A stretch of 64,000 nt of DNA from Emergencia sp. 1XD21-10 (GTDB lineage Bacteria; Bacillota; Clostridia; Peptostreptococcales; Anaerovoracaceae): positions 103,726 through 167,725 of the forward strand of contig NZ_QWEQ01000011.1 of the NCBI RefSeq assembly GCF_009936045.1. Direction: 5' to 3'. The notes below the pieces were generated by a model, which was not told the origin of the DNA, did no database searches, and saw only the letters and a program-made list of their open reading frames with translations. Position numbers and translations under genes: made by a program. Of the stretch, positions 25,649-33,833 are shown piece after piece (positions within the stretch are counted from its first letter, which is position 1; every line of letters begins with the position of its first letter).

Positions 25649-25945
25649 CACGACAAACCCATGAAAAGTTGCGAACATTAAAGTTTAGTACCTAATCCGT
25701 ATTTTTACAAAAAAGGTATCAAAAATTAGGAGTTACTTTATACTAACTAAAAGGTTTTACGAAATAGAAATGAAATTCTTCGTTCTTTTTTGTTTTCTAA
25801 GGGTCTATTTTCATACAAGTCTTCCATTATACAAAAGTTTATTCCTTGTTTTCCATATAATGGATAAAACGTTTTGGATATTTTAGTACCTTTTTTGCCA
25901 AATACTCTTAAAAGTACTAATGATGTGTTTCATGGGTTTGCCGTG
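25649..25945. repeat. Module island upstream of vanR with 18-bp inverted ends
   Basis: CACGACAAACCCATGAAA (25649-25666) is repeated inverted at 25928-25945 with one mismatch. Inside are inverted-end modules: TTAGTAC-N24-GTATCAA (25685-25722), TCCATTATA-N24-TATAATGGA (25823-25864) and TTAGTAC-N24-GTACTAA (25883-25920). Measured between equivalent inner words all three are 36 nt. The stretch is A/T-rich and has no gene. The part after 25945 should contain the vanR promoter. Confidence 0.65.
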
Positions 25946-26032
25946 CCTGCAAGCAGTCTGTGTCTTGCCAATTTTCCCCCAATATGGTAAAGTGAAAACA
26001 AGACTTACAAAATGGGAAAAGGAGAGATTGCT

Positions 26033-26731
26033 ATGAACGAACACATTCTCGTTGTAGACGACGAAAAGGAGATTGCCGACTTAATCGAACTCTATCTGAA
26101 AAGCGACGGCTACAATGTACATAAATTTTACAATGGACAGGACGCTCTTTCCTGTATCGCCTCACAGCCCCTTGATATGGCTGTTCTGGACGTTATGCTG
26201 CCGGATATTGACGGCTTTAAAATCCTGCAGACAATTCGTGAAAACCACTTTTTTCCAGTTATCATGCTGACTGCAAAGGTAGAGGATATGGACAAAATCA
26301 TGGGACTAACTCTAGGCGCTGACGATTACATTACCAAACCTTTTAATCCGCTGGAGGTGGCAGCGCGTGTTAAGACGCAGCTGCGCAGATACACAAGCTA
26401 TAATCAGGCTGTCAGCCAACCTGCTGCCAACATGCACGACATTAGAGGGCTTGTCATCAGCAAAGATACTCACACCTGTACCCTTTACGGCAAGGAGGTC
26501 AGTCTGACGCCGCTGGAGTTCTCCATTTTATGGTATCTCTGCGAGCAAAAGGGCAAAGTGGTCTCCTCCGAGGAGCTTTTTGAAAAGGTCTGGGGAGAAA
26601 AATATCTGGACAACAGCAATAACACTGTGATGGCACACATCGGACGCCTGCGGGAAAAACTAAAGGAACCTGCAAAGCATCCGAAATTCATCAAGACAGT
26701 GTGGGGAGTGGGGTACAAAATTGAAAACTAA
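26033..26731 (+). CDS. vanR: OmpR-type response regulator of the van cluster (VanR)
   Basis: The 232-residue protein starts at 26033 after AAAAGGAGA; an earlier start at 26012 overlaps that ribosome site. Receiver: acidic pocket VDDE (8-11), phosphorylation Asp53 (VLDVMLPD), Thr in MLTAK and Lys in ITKPFNP. The C-terminal winged helix (about 135-230) has LTPLEFSILWYLCEQKGKVV. It is followed by its kinase gene with an 11-nt overlap and then by vanW-vanG-vanXY, so it is the activator of glycopeptide resistance genes. Confidence 0.9.
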   Translation: MNEHILVVDDEKEIADLIELYLKSDGYNVHKFYNGQDALSCIASQPLDMAVLDVMLPDIDGFKILQTIRENHFFPVIMLTAKVEDMDKIMGLTLGADDYITKPFNPLEVAARVKTQLRRYTSYNQAVSQPAANMHDIRGLVISKDTHTCTLYGKEVSLTPLEFSILWYLCEQKGKVVSSEELFEKVWGEKYLDNSNNTVMAHIGRLREKLKEPAKHPKFIKTVWGVGYKIEN

Positions 26732-27815
26732 TTCACTGAGCCGCAAACTGGCATGGACCTTGTTTGCAAAAATGATTGCTGCCGCAATCCTTCTGCTTTT
26801 CAGCGGAATCGGCATTTACATTCTGTCCACCTTTGCCTTTGCTATGTTTACATGGCAGGGAGATGAGCCTCTTTACAGACTGGCTATGAACCTGCAGCAG
26901 CATCTGCTTCTCGTTGCGTTTGCCTACTATGGCATTGGGCTTGTCGTGATATTCTTCCACTACTGGTTTAAGCCTTTCCGATTTTTTCAGGAACTGGTCG
27001 ATGCAGCTGAGACGGTCAACCGGCAGGACGATAGTCTGGTGGAGCTTTCACCCCAGCTTTCCGAACTTGAAGGTCAGCTGAACCAACTGAAACTCTCTTC
27101 CATGAACAATCAGCGAGCCGCCAGAGAGGCCGAGCAGAGAAAGAACGATCTGGTCACCTATCTGGCTCACGATTTGAAGACACCCATTACATCTGTCATC
27201 GGCTACCTAACCCTGCTTCGAGATGAGCCGCAGATTTCCGAGGAAATGAGAGAGCGCTACATGGATATCGCACTGAATAAAGCGGAACGACTGGACGACT
27301 TAATTAACGAATTTTTTGATATTACCAGATTTAATCTGTCTCATATCTCTTTAGAAAAAAGACAGATTAACCTGTCCCTCATGCTGAATCAGTTGATTTA
27401 TGAGTTTCAGCCTATGCTGGATGCCAAACATCTGACAACGCAGCTGCAGTCAGAAGACAGTATCATGCTTCGCTGCGACCCTGACAAGCTGCAGCGGGTT
27501 TTCGATAATCTGCTAAGAAACGCAGTCAACTACAGCTTTGAGAACAGCCCAATCCGCATTACTGCAAAGGTAGAAAAACTACCGGCTCCCCATGTGCTTC
27601 TCACCTTTGAGAATTATGGCGACACGATTTCCGAAGAAAAGCTGACGCGACTTTTCGAGCAGTTCTACCGGCTGGATACCTCTCGTTCAACAAGAAGCGG
27701 CGGCGCCGGTCTGGGTCTTGCTATCGCAAAAGAAATCGTAGAGCTTCACGGCGGCACCATCACCGCGTTCAGCGAAAACGATATCATTCGCTTTGAGGTA
27801 GCCCTACCCCTGTGA
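26721..27815 (+). CDS. vanS: Sensor histidine kinase of the van cluster (VanS)
   Basis: The 364-residue protein starts with TTG, overlapping vanR. Two membrane helices (about 11-38 and 61-81) bound a short outside loop of about 22 residues, too small for a folded sensor domain. The H box is LAHDLKTPITSVIGY with His150. The N box is FDNLLRNAVNYSFENSP, and the G boxes are in GGAGLGLAIAKEIVELHGG. It should phosphorylate VanR Asp53 when glycopeptide or cell-wall damage is sensed. Confidence 0.9.
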   Translation: MKTNSLSRKLAWTLFAKMIAAAILLLFSGIGIYILSTFAFAMFTWQGDEPLYRLAMNLQQHLLLVAFAYYGIGLVVIFFHYWFKPFRFFQELVDAAETVNRQDDSLVELSPQLSELEGQLNQLKLSSMNNQRAAREAEQRKNDLVTYLAHDLKTPITSVIGYLTLLRDEPQISEEMRERYMDIALNKAERLDDLINEFFDITRFNLSHISLEKRQINLSLMLNQLIYEFQPMLDAKHLTTQLQSEDSIMLRCDPDKLQRVFDNLLRNAVNYSFENSPIRITAKVEKLPAPHVLLTFENYGDTISEEKLTRLFEQFYRLDTSRSTRSGGAGLGLAIAKEIVELHGGTITAFSENDIIRFEVALPL

Positions 27816-27877
27816 GAAATTTGTAAGAAAATCGTTTAAAAATGGTTAGTCACTCATCAGAAGGTCTATAAGATTCA

Positions 27878-27927
27878 AAACCACAATCCTGTTATGATTG
27901 AATCGTAACAAAGGATTGTGGTTTTTT
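27878..27927 (+). terminator. Terminator hairpin between vanS and vanW
   Basis: AAACCACAATCCT (27878-27890) pairs perfectly with AGGATTGTGGTTT (27912-27924), followed by TTT. The T-tract ends only 26 nt before the vanW start, so there is no room for a promoter after it. Transcription of vanW-vanG-vanXY must therefore pass this hairpin. Confidence 0.88.
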
Positions 27928-27952
27928 CATGAGTTTTTATGAGGAGGTTACC

Positions 27953-28774
27953 ATGGCAAGAAAACGACTGACAGAAGCTTTTCCGTGGCTGCTGCCCTTG
28001 CGTCAGTATCAGCGAAAGCTGTTTTTTTACACGGGAATGCGTCTATCAAGAAATATCTATACAAGAACGCAGCAGAAAAAGCAGCTGCCCTATGAAATTT
28101 TTAAAAGCCGTGCAATGATGATCAACACGCACAGCGGCTACGACATTCAGTACCAATACAATAAGGTGCACAACCTGAAGTTAGCTGCAGCCAAGGTAGA
28201 CGGTATTGTCATTAAGCCAGGAGAATGCTTTTCCCTCTGCTACGCTATCAAAGATGCCGACAAAGACGAGCCTTATCTGGAGGGTCTCAGCCTGTCCAAC
28301 GGAAAAACCACCGGTGAGTACGGCGGCGGTCTTTGTCAGCTGAGCAACCTGCTCTATTGGGTCTTTCTTCACACGCCTCTGACCGTAACGGAGCGGCACG
28401 GCCACGGCACCGAGTCCATTCCACCGGCTGATCCAAATGAACTTGCCGGAATCGACGCTACCATCGCCGAAGGCTGGCTGGACTTAAAGGTAAAAAATGA
28501 TACCTGCCATGCTTTTCAAATCTCCGTTACCTTTGAAGGTGACGACATCATAGGCGCAGTGCGAAGCGAAAGTGAAAAGTGCTACGACTACAAGGTCTAC
28601 AACACTTCCTGCGACTATATCCGAAAAGGCGGTGTTCTCTATCAGGAAGCGGATGTAGCGAGAAAAAAACGCAGCTGCTTTACGGGGTGCGAGTCAGAGG
28701 AAATTCTTTACCATAATCACTGCGTCATCGGCTATCCGCTGCCGCAGCACATCGAAATCAAGGAAGGGGTTTAA
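27953..28774 (+). CDS. vanW: VanW family protein of the van cluster
   Basis: The 273-residue protein starts at 27953 with GAGGAGG placed 5 nt upstream. It has the VanW core: RAMMINTHSGYDIQYQYNKV then HNLKLAAAKVDGIVIKPGEC, SNGKTTGEYGGGLCQLSNLL and RHGHGTESIPPADPNE. No signal peptide is evident. VanW accompanies vanB and vanG operons; its exact role in resistance is unknown. The gene lies 3 nt before the ligase gene. Confidence 0.92.
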   Translation: MARKRLTEAFPWLLPLRQYQRKLFFYTGMRLSRNIYTRTQQKKQLPYEIFKSRAMMINTHSGYDIQYQYNKVHNLKLAAAKVDGIVIKPGECFSLCYAIKDADKDEPYLEGLSLSNGKTTGEYGGGLCQLSNLLYWVFLHTPLTVTERHGHGTESIPPADPNELAGIDATIAEGWLDLKVKNDTCHAFQISVTFEGDDIIGAVRSESEKCYDYKVYNTSCDYIRKGGVLYQEADVARKKRSCFTGCESEEILYHNHCVIGYPLPQHIEIKEGV

Positions 28775-28777
28775 TAT

Positions 28778-29827
28778 ATGAAAAAGAATATTGCAGTTTT
28801 ATTCGGAGGCTGTTCTCCGGAGTATCCAGTATCGCTGAAATCCGCTTATGCTGTTTTGAATCACATCAATATCAATCAGTATCAGGTCATCGCCGTGGGA
28901 ATCACAAAGGACGGCAAATGGCTTCGCTATCTTGGGGAATACGAAGCCATTTTGAACGATACCTGGTATGAACACGAAAGCCAGTGCCGAAGCGCTTTTA
29001 TTTCACCGGACCGGAAAGTCCACGGTCTTTGCGAAGTGGACAAAGATGGCATTTCTACGATTTATCTTGACGCAGTGTTTCCTGTACTTCATGGTCGTAA
29101 CGGAGAAGACGGCAGCGTGCAGGGTCTAGCGCAGCTCGCCGGGATTCCTGTAGTTGGCTGCGATATCATGTCCTCTGCGCTCTGCATGGATAAACACCGT
29201 GCCCATCTGCTTGCTGAGGCTGCCGGCGTAAAAGTTCCAAAGGCCGCCTATTTCTACGAAAAACCATCTACAGCAGAACTTGCCGCAGCCGTTTCGACTC
29301 TAACCTATCCCCTCTTCGTAAAACCGCTGCGTGCCGGTTCTTCCTTCGGTATCACCAAGGTCGAATCGCCGTCCGCTCTGGCTGACGCTGCGGAACTGGC
29401 ATTTTCCTATGACAGTGAAATCATCATCGAAGAAAATATCGATGGTTTTGAAGTAGGCTGCGCGGTGCTGGGCGATTCCCACCTGACCTTAGGGCGGGTC
29501 GATGAAATTGAACTTTCCGGCGGATTCTTTGATTACACCGAAAAATACACCCAGCAAACTTCCACTATCTATATGCCTGCTCGCATTGATTCTGCTACAG
29601 AACTGCGAATTCAGGAGGCTGCCGCTGCCGTCTACAGAGCTTTAGGCTGCAGCGGCTTTGCCAGAGTGGATATGTTCCTCACACCGGAGGGTGAAATTGT
29701 ATTCAATGAAGTTAACACCATTCCCGGCTTCACCGCAATGAGTCGCTATCCAAATATGCTAAAAGGCGTGGGGCTTTCCTATACCGATATCGTGCAGCAG
29801 CTGATTTCACTGGCGCTGCAGGTGTAA
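28778..29827 (+). CDS. vanG: VanG-type D-alanine--D-serine ligase
   Basis: The 349-residue ATP-grasp ligase resembles VanG closely along its length: FGGCSPEYPVSLKSAYAVL, VFPVLHGRNGEDGSVQG, GCDIMSSALCMDKHRAH, KPLRAGSSFGITK, FEVGCAVLG and EVNTIPGFTAMSRYPNM. The omega-loop segment reads FFDYTEKYTQQ with Phe-Phe, as in VanG, whereas the housekeeping ddl has FYDYAAKY. It should make D-Ala-D-Ser termini with low vancomycin affinity. That needs D-Ser, yet no serine racemase (vanT) is seen nearby. A GGAAGGGG ribosome site overlaps the vanW end. Confidence 0.92.
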   Translation: MKKNIAVLFGGCSPEYPVSLKSAYAVLNHININQYQVIAVGITKDGKWLRYLGEYEAILNDTWYEHESQCRSAFISPDRKVHGLCEVDKDGISTIYLDAVFPVLHGRNGEDGSVQGLAQLAGIPVVGCDIMSSALCMDKHRAHLLAEAAGVKVPKAAYFYEKPSTAELAAAVSTLTYPLFVKPLRAGSSFGITKVESPSALADAAELAFSYDSEIIIEENIDGFEVGCAVLGDSHLTLGRVDEIELSGGFFDYTEKYTQQTSTIYMPARIDSATELRIQEAAAAVYRALGCSGFARVDMFLTPEGEIVFNEVNTIPGFTAMSRYPNMLKGVGLSYTDIVQQLISLALQV

Positions 29828-29845
29828 AAGCAGGAGGTGTTTATT

Positions 29846-30571
29846 ATGACAGAAAGAATGCAAGCCTTTGGCGGCAACCTGATTTTAGTCAATCACGACC
29901 ACCCGCTGCAGCAAAGCGCGCAGCCCTGCTGCGTTCCAATTCTGGAAAATTATCCTGCCGTTACCATGGAGCGCCGCGCTGCTGCCTGCCTTTTACAGCT
30001 GCTTCGGGCAATCGGCGCAGGTGATGAAATCGTCCCGGTCAGCGGCTACAGACCCTATTCTGAGCAAATGCAGATTTACCAAGATTCCCTTGCAGAAAAC
30101 GGCGCTGCCTTCACCGCAAAGTACGTAGCAAAGCCGGGCTGCAGTGAGCACCAGAGCGGTCTTGCCATCGACCTCGCAAAAAAAGCGCCGAAAATTGATT
30201 TTATTTGTCCGGATTTTCCTGACATCGGAATCTGCGCTGAATTCCGCAAGGCTGCCAGCCGATACGGCTTTATCCAGCGGTACACCGCCGAAAAAGAGCA
30301 TATCACCGGTATTGCCTGCGAGCCTTGGCATTTCCGCTACGTGGGATATCCTCACTCAGAAATCATGGAGGAAATGAATTTCTGTCTGGAAGAATATATC
30401 GATTATCTGCACCGATTCACTTATTGTCATCCTATGCTTCTGCGACGCGGAGACAAAGAAATATCAGTTTTCTTTAGTGAGACAAACGAGGCTAGCCATG
30501 AGACCGCCGGCATCATTACCGAAATTTCTGGAAACAATGTGGATGGTTGTATCATGACTGTATGGGAGTAG
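29846..30571 (+). CDS. vanXY: VanXY-type D,D-peptidase/carboxypeptidase
   Basis: The 241-residue protein starts at 29846, 8 nt after AGGAGG. The zinc motifs of the VanX/VanY/VanXY family are present: SEHQSGLAID (SxHxxGxAxD) and EPWH (ExxH with catalytic Glu and zinc His). There is no signal peptide or membrane helix, so it is cytosolic as VanXY is, and could hydrolyse D-Ala-D-Ala and the pentapeptide end. The C-terminal 50 residues (RRGDKEISVFFSETNEASHE and on) form an extension after the catalytic domain. It is the last gene of the van cluster. Confidence 0.85.
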   Translation: MTERMQAFGGNLILVNHDHPLQQSAQPCCVPILENYPAVTMERRAAACLLQLLRAIGAGDEIVPVSGYRPYSEQMQIYQDSLAENGAAFTAKYVAKPGCSEHQSGLAIDLAKKAPKIDFICPDFPDIGICAEFRKAASRYGFIQRYTAEKEHITGIACEPWHFRYVGYPHSEIMEEMNFCLEEYIDYLHRFTYCHPMLLRRGDKEISVFFSETNEASHETAGIITEISGNNVDGCIMTVWE

Positions 30572-30602
30572 GCGCCCTTTCGATTGGCGGCTTCGGTGCG
30601 AT

Positions 30603-30825
30603 GTGCATATTTTTCATGAGAATGCCACAAATATGCACAATGTCGTGCATATTTTCCAGGAAATCTCTAATTATATGCAGAAAAGGCAGTTATAATCGAC
30701 TTTTCTCTTCGATTTAACTGCCTTTTTCAGACTAAATCTACATATTTTGCGAAAAAGCTCTAAAAATATGCACATTTTTTCAAGATGCTGTGCATATTTT
30801 CAGGGTTTTTTCTAAATTTATGCAC
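30603..30825. repeat. Module island: four 36-bp GTGCATAT-N20-ATATGCAC units around a terminator
   Basis: Units are at 30603-30638, 30645-30680, 30738-30773 (left word CTACATAT) and 30790-30825, each exactly 36 nt. The first has perfect 8-bp inverted ends that extend to 10 bp. Steps are 42 bp in the left pair and 52 bp in the right pair. A related single unit seems to occur near 39691-39725, sharing CACAAATATGCAC. The van cluster terminator lies in the middle. Confidence 0.8.
30682..30727 (+). terminator. Terminator of the van cluster
   Basis: AAAGGCAGTT and AACTGCCTTT form the outer stem, TAATCGA and TCGATTT the inner part, followed by TTT. It sits in the centre of the 30603-30825 module island. 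Confidence 0.85.
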
Positions 30826-30876
30826 TACACACATGAGCTTCCATTCTGCCGCAAAGCTTGTTTTTTCTCTGGTTCT

Positions 30877-31047
30877 ATGATAAAGTATTATCTAACACAA
30901 GGGAAGTATAATGATTCTGTAGCCCGTTATCCAAAGATGGTAGACTTTATGAAAGATAATGACCTGAAAATAATCGACAATACAAATAAGCAAACCCTGA
31001 TTGACTGGCTCAACACTGCAGATGTTTCCCATCATGGCTTGATTTGA
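30877..31047 (+). pseudogene. Fragment resembling the end of a GyrI/MerR-type effector-binding domain
   Basis: The 56-codon stretch reads MIKYYLTQGKYNDSVARYPK, then MVDFMKDNDLKIIDN and TLIDWLNTADVSHHGLI. The order 'small-Tyr ... one long helix ... NDLKI ... TLIDW ... DVS' resembles the last third of GyrI-like effector-binding domains of MerR-type regulators. No start with a ribosome site is evident and the front of the domain is missing, so it is probably a relic. The match is from memory and uncertain. Confidence 0.35.
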
Positions 31048-31065
31048 CAAAGGAGACAATAGAGT

Positions 31066-31860
31066 ATGCTAACACAGAACAAAATCAACTTAGGTTTTAT
31101 CGGTTTTGGGAATATGGCGCAAGCCATCACCGACGGATTTTTATATAAAGGAGCGCTGCGGCCAGACCAGATTTGTGCCTGCGGCGGCAGCTACGAAAAG
31201 CTGTGCTGCAACGCTAGAAAAAGAGGCATTTCCCCTTGCCACAGTGCAGAGGAAGTAGCTGAAAAAAGTGATATCATTTTTATTGCAGTAAAGCCAAATA
31301 TGGTTGAACCAGTCACTGCTCCCATTTGCAAAAAGCTGCAGGGCAAAATTCTGATTTCAGTTGCCGCAGGTATGCTCAGTGAAGATTATGAAAAATTTCT
31401 GCCGGGTACTCATCATCTGAGTACCATTCCAAATACACCGGTTTCCACCGGCGAAGGCATTTTTATCGCAGAAAATGCCCACACTTTAACCGAAGATGAA
31501 TTTGCTTTTGTCAAGACACTTTTAGAAACCATCAGTCTGGTAAAATCCGTTGCGCCATCTCAGTTCAGTATTGCAGGTACCATTGCGGGCTGTGGCCCTG
31601 CGCTAACCGCCTTGTTTGTTGAGGCTCTTGGGGACGCAGGTGTGCTTCATGGACTGTCCCGCGATCTTGCTTATCAGCTGGCAAGTCAGATGATTGTCGG
31701 AACCGGAAAAATGCTGGTTTCCTCCAGCATGCACCCTGGCGTACTGAAAGACGGCGTTTGCTCTCCGGGTGGCACCACCATCGTCGGCGTTACTGCTTTG
31801 GAGCGCAGGGGACTTCGCAGCGCAGTTATTGACGCGGTAGACGCAATCGAAACTTTATAA
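31066..31860 (+). CDS. proC: Pyrroline-5-carboxylate reductase
   Basis: The 264-residue protein has the N-terminal NADP-binding Rossmann motif GFIGFGNMAQAI and IFIAVKPNMVEPV. The C-terminal dimer domain reads GCGPALTALFVEALGDAGVL and ends with SPGGTTIVGVTALE, the ProC signature. It reduces 1-pyrroline-5-carboxylate to proline in the cytosol. AAAGGAG precedes the ATG by about 10 nt. It is monocistronic, ending at a hairpin shared with the convergent amidohydrolase gene. Confidence 0.95.
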   Translation: MLTQNKINLGFIGFGNMAQAITDGFLYKGALRPDQICACGGSYEKLCCNARKRGISPCHSAEEVAEKSDIIFIAVKPNMVEPVTAPICKKLQGKILISVAAGMLSEDYEKFLPGTHHLSTIPNTPVSTGEGIFIAENAHTLTEDEFAFVKTLLETISLVKSVAPSQFSIAGTIAGCGPALTALFVEALGDAGVLHGLSRDLAYQLASQMIVGTGKMLVSSSMHPGVLKDGVCSPGGTTIVGVTALERRGLRSAVIDAVDAIETL

Positions 31861-31876
31861 CACTTCAAAAAAAGCA

Positions 31877-31909
31877 GGCGGTTTCGTTTTACTTTGAAAC
31901 CGCCTTTTT
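31877..31909. terminator. Terminator between proC and the amidohydrolase gene
   Basis: GGCGGTTTC (31877-31885) pairs with GAAACCGCC (31896-31904), followed by TTTTT on the plus strand and preceded by A-runs for the other direction. Confidence 0.9.
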
Positions 31910-31916
31910 CTTTGCT

Positions 31917-33104
31917 TTATAAATTTACAATTTCTCCTGCCTTGATTACCATTGACACTTTATCGAGGACTTCGATATCCTCATCAGGATTTCCATCGAA
32001 GACAACCAGATTTGCACGCTTTCCGCACTTAATTGTGCCGACTTTATCGTCAATCATCAAAATCTCAGCGTTATTCTTAGTCGCCTGAATCAAGGTCTCA
32101 AGCGGTGTAAAACCTGCCATATTGACTCTGACGCGGAACTCATAAAGACCATTGCCGTGGCTGCCTGTATAAACACCTGCATCAGTCGCCCAGCCGATCT
32201 TAATGTTATTCTTCTTATATGCGTTGGCACCATGCAGCAGGGTTTCGAGCAATCTTTCAGCTTTCTCGACGTAGTGCTTTGGCTTTCCTTCCGGAAACTC
32301 CAGGAAGTTTACCATCGGTGACAAGGTCGGCATCGGGAAAGAGCGATTAGTCTTCGTGTACATTTCGATACATTCATCGTCCATGATAGAGGAATGTTCT
32401 ACAGTTCTTACGCCACAGCGAATGCACATCTTGATGGCTTCAGTTCCGTGACAGTGTACTGCAACAGGAAGACCCACATAGTCAGCTGCTCTGCAGGCTG
32501 CTGCAAGTTCTTCCTCGTAAATAATCGGCATGCCAGGTTCCCCTCCCGGATTCATTACTGCCCCGGTACCCATAATCTTAATCCAGTCAGCGCCAAGCTG
32601 ATACTGGCGGCGAACTGCCTTTGTAAATTCCGCAGGAGAATCACATTCGGCATACATGGTGCCGAAAAATTCATTGCCTCTTTCTGTTGGGGAAATTATC
32701 ACACCGCTGGTCAAAATATCCGGACCTACCACCATGCCTTCGTTTACAGCTCTTGCAAGACCGATTGTAATATTATTTCTATCGCCTACATCGCGCACTG
32801 TGGTGTACCCTTTTCTTAAGTTGTCCTGTGCCAGCTGCAAACAGCGCATAACGCGGTAAGAATCCGGTTCTACGTTTTCTTCAAAAGTATTCTTCCCGCA
32901 AAGGTCAAGGTGCAGATGTCCTTCAATGAGACCAGGCATCAGAGTCTTTCCTTTCAGGTCAATGACTTTGTCCTCTGCTGCACTGACGCTGCCTGCCGGC
33001 TTGATGTCTAAAATTTCAGTGCCGTCAATGACAACGTCTGCACATTTGTCGTCATACCCCTCTGTCAGTTCAGGAATCAGACGCGCATTTTTTAATACTA
33101 ACAT
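31917..33104 (-). CDS. Amidohydrolase (imidazolonepropionase/prolidase-like)
   Basis: The 395-residue metal-dependent hydrolase has the superfamily ligands HLHLD (about 62-66), a likely carbamylated Lys in ADWIKIMGTGA, VAVHCHG, TVEHSS and the catalytic Asp in WATDAG. It probably hydrolyses an amide or peptide bond, for example of Xaa-Pro dipeptides or a cyclic amide. The substrate cannot be told. The gene stands alone, convergent with proC, with AGGTACGAACTT (weak) before the ATG. Confidence 0.85.
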   Translation of the reverse strand: MLVLKNARLIPELTEGYDDKCADVVIDGTEILDIKPAGSVSAAEDKVIDLKGKTLMPGLIEGHLHLDLCGKNTFEENVEPDSYRVMRCLQLAQDNLRKGYTTVRDVGDRNNITIGLARAVNEGMVVGPDILTSGVIISPTERGNEFFGTMYAECDSPAEFTKAVRRQYQLGADWIKIMGTGAVMNPGGEPGMPIIYEEELAAACRAADYVGLPVAVHCHGTEAIKMCIRCGVRTVEHSSIMDDECIEMYTKTNRSFPMPTLSPMVNFLEFPEGKPKHYVEKAERLLETLLHGANAYKKNNIKIGWATDAGVYTGSHGNGLYEFRVRVNMAGFTPLETLIQATKNNAEILMIDDKVGTIKCGKRANLVVFDGNPDEDIEVLDKVSMVIKAGEIVNL

Positions 33105-33208
33105 AAGTTCGTACCTCCGATATCTCCTATACTGATTTTATTTTAGCACAAAAACGGAAACAAGTCTATCAGCATTCTATCCTCTTCTCCGTTAAAGCAA
33201 AAGCTACC

Positions 33209-33778
33209 TCACCTTTCGGTTTCAGTAGCTTTCATAATCTCTTTTACTTTTGATTTCAGAACTAGCTTTTCAGTCCCATTTTCCTCACCAACCAGACATA
33301 GCTGCGGAAAGATCACACACCACCAGTTCTGACCGTCTCCTCTGCCAAGAGTTACCTTCAGTGCTTCATAATTTCCTGCAGGCAAAGTCAAATCCTCATA
33401 GCTTTTTTCTGGAATAAAAGTTACTTTTAAGTTTGCGCGTGCAGGGTAATCAAACCCATTTGCTGCAATAACCTCCTCAGCAATCTCTTCAATGGTATCC
33501 AGATTTGCATTCAGATACGCTCTGGCGTCATCAAGAGTCTCCTGACCGTCCATAAATTTCAGGATTTCATTTCTTACTTTTAGCTTCAGCGCCTGATCCG
33601 CTTTTGAATCGCTATTGGCTACCACGTGAAGGCGAATCATCCCCGGGTGTTCATTGGGCGTATGATTTATGTAGTAAATCCCCACCCCAGTACAGATTAA
33701 AAGCAGCGCCAGCAAAAGCAAAATCTCCTGCTGCAGTCGTGTCAACCTTAAATTCAGTATTGATTTCATTCTTTCCAT
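33209..33778 (-). CDS. spoIIR: Stage II sporulation protein R
   Basis: The 189-residue protein has an N-terminal membrane/signal helix (about 19-38, EILLLLALLLICTGVGIYY). The SpoIIR core follows: IRLHVVANSDSKADQALKLK, LPAGNYEALKVTLG and GQNWWCVIFPQLCLV. SpoIIR is secreted from the forespore and triggers SpoIIGA to process pro-sigma-E in the mother cell. GGAGG lies 7 nt upstream of the ATG. The neighbour upstream is a DUF3794-LysM protein; a sigma-F promoter would be expected but is not resolved here. Confidence 0.95.
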   Translation of the reverse strand: MERMKSILNLRLTRLQQEILLLLALLLICTGVGIYYINHTPNEHPGMIRLHVVANSDSKADQALKLKVRNEILKFMDGQETLDDARAYLNANLDTIEEIAEEVIAANGFDYPARANLKVTFIPEKSYEDLTLPAGNYEALKVTLGRGDGQNWWCVIFPQLCLVGEENGTEKLVLKSKVKEIMKATETER

Positions 33779-33833
33779 CCTATTTACCTCCGTTCTATCT
33801 TCGAGTATGGACAGAAATCTGAAATCTAAACAT

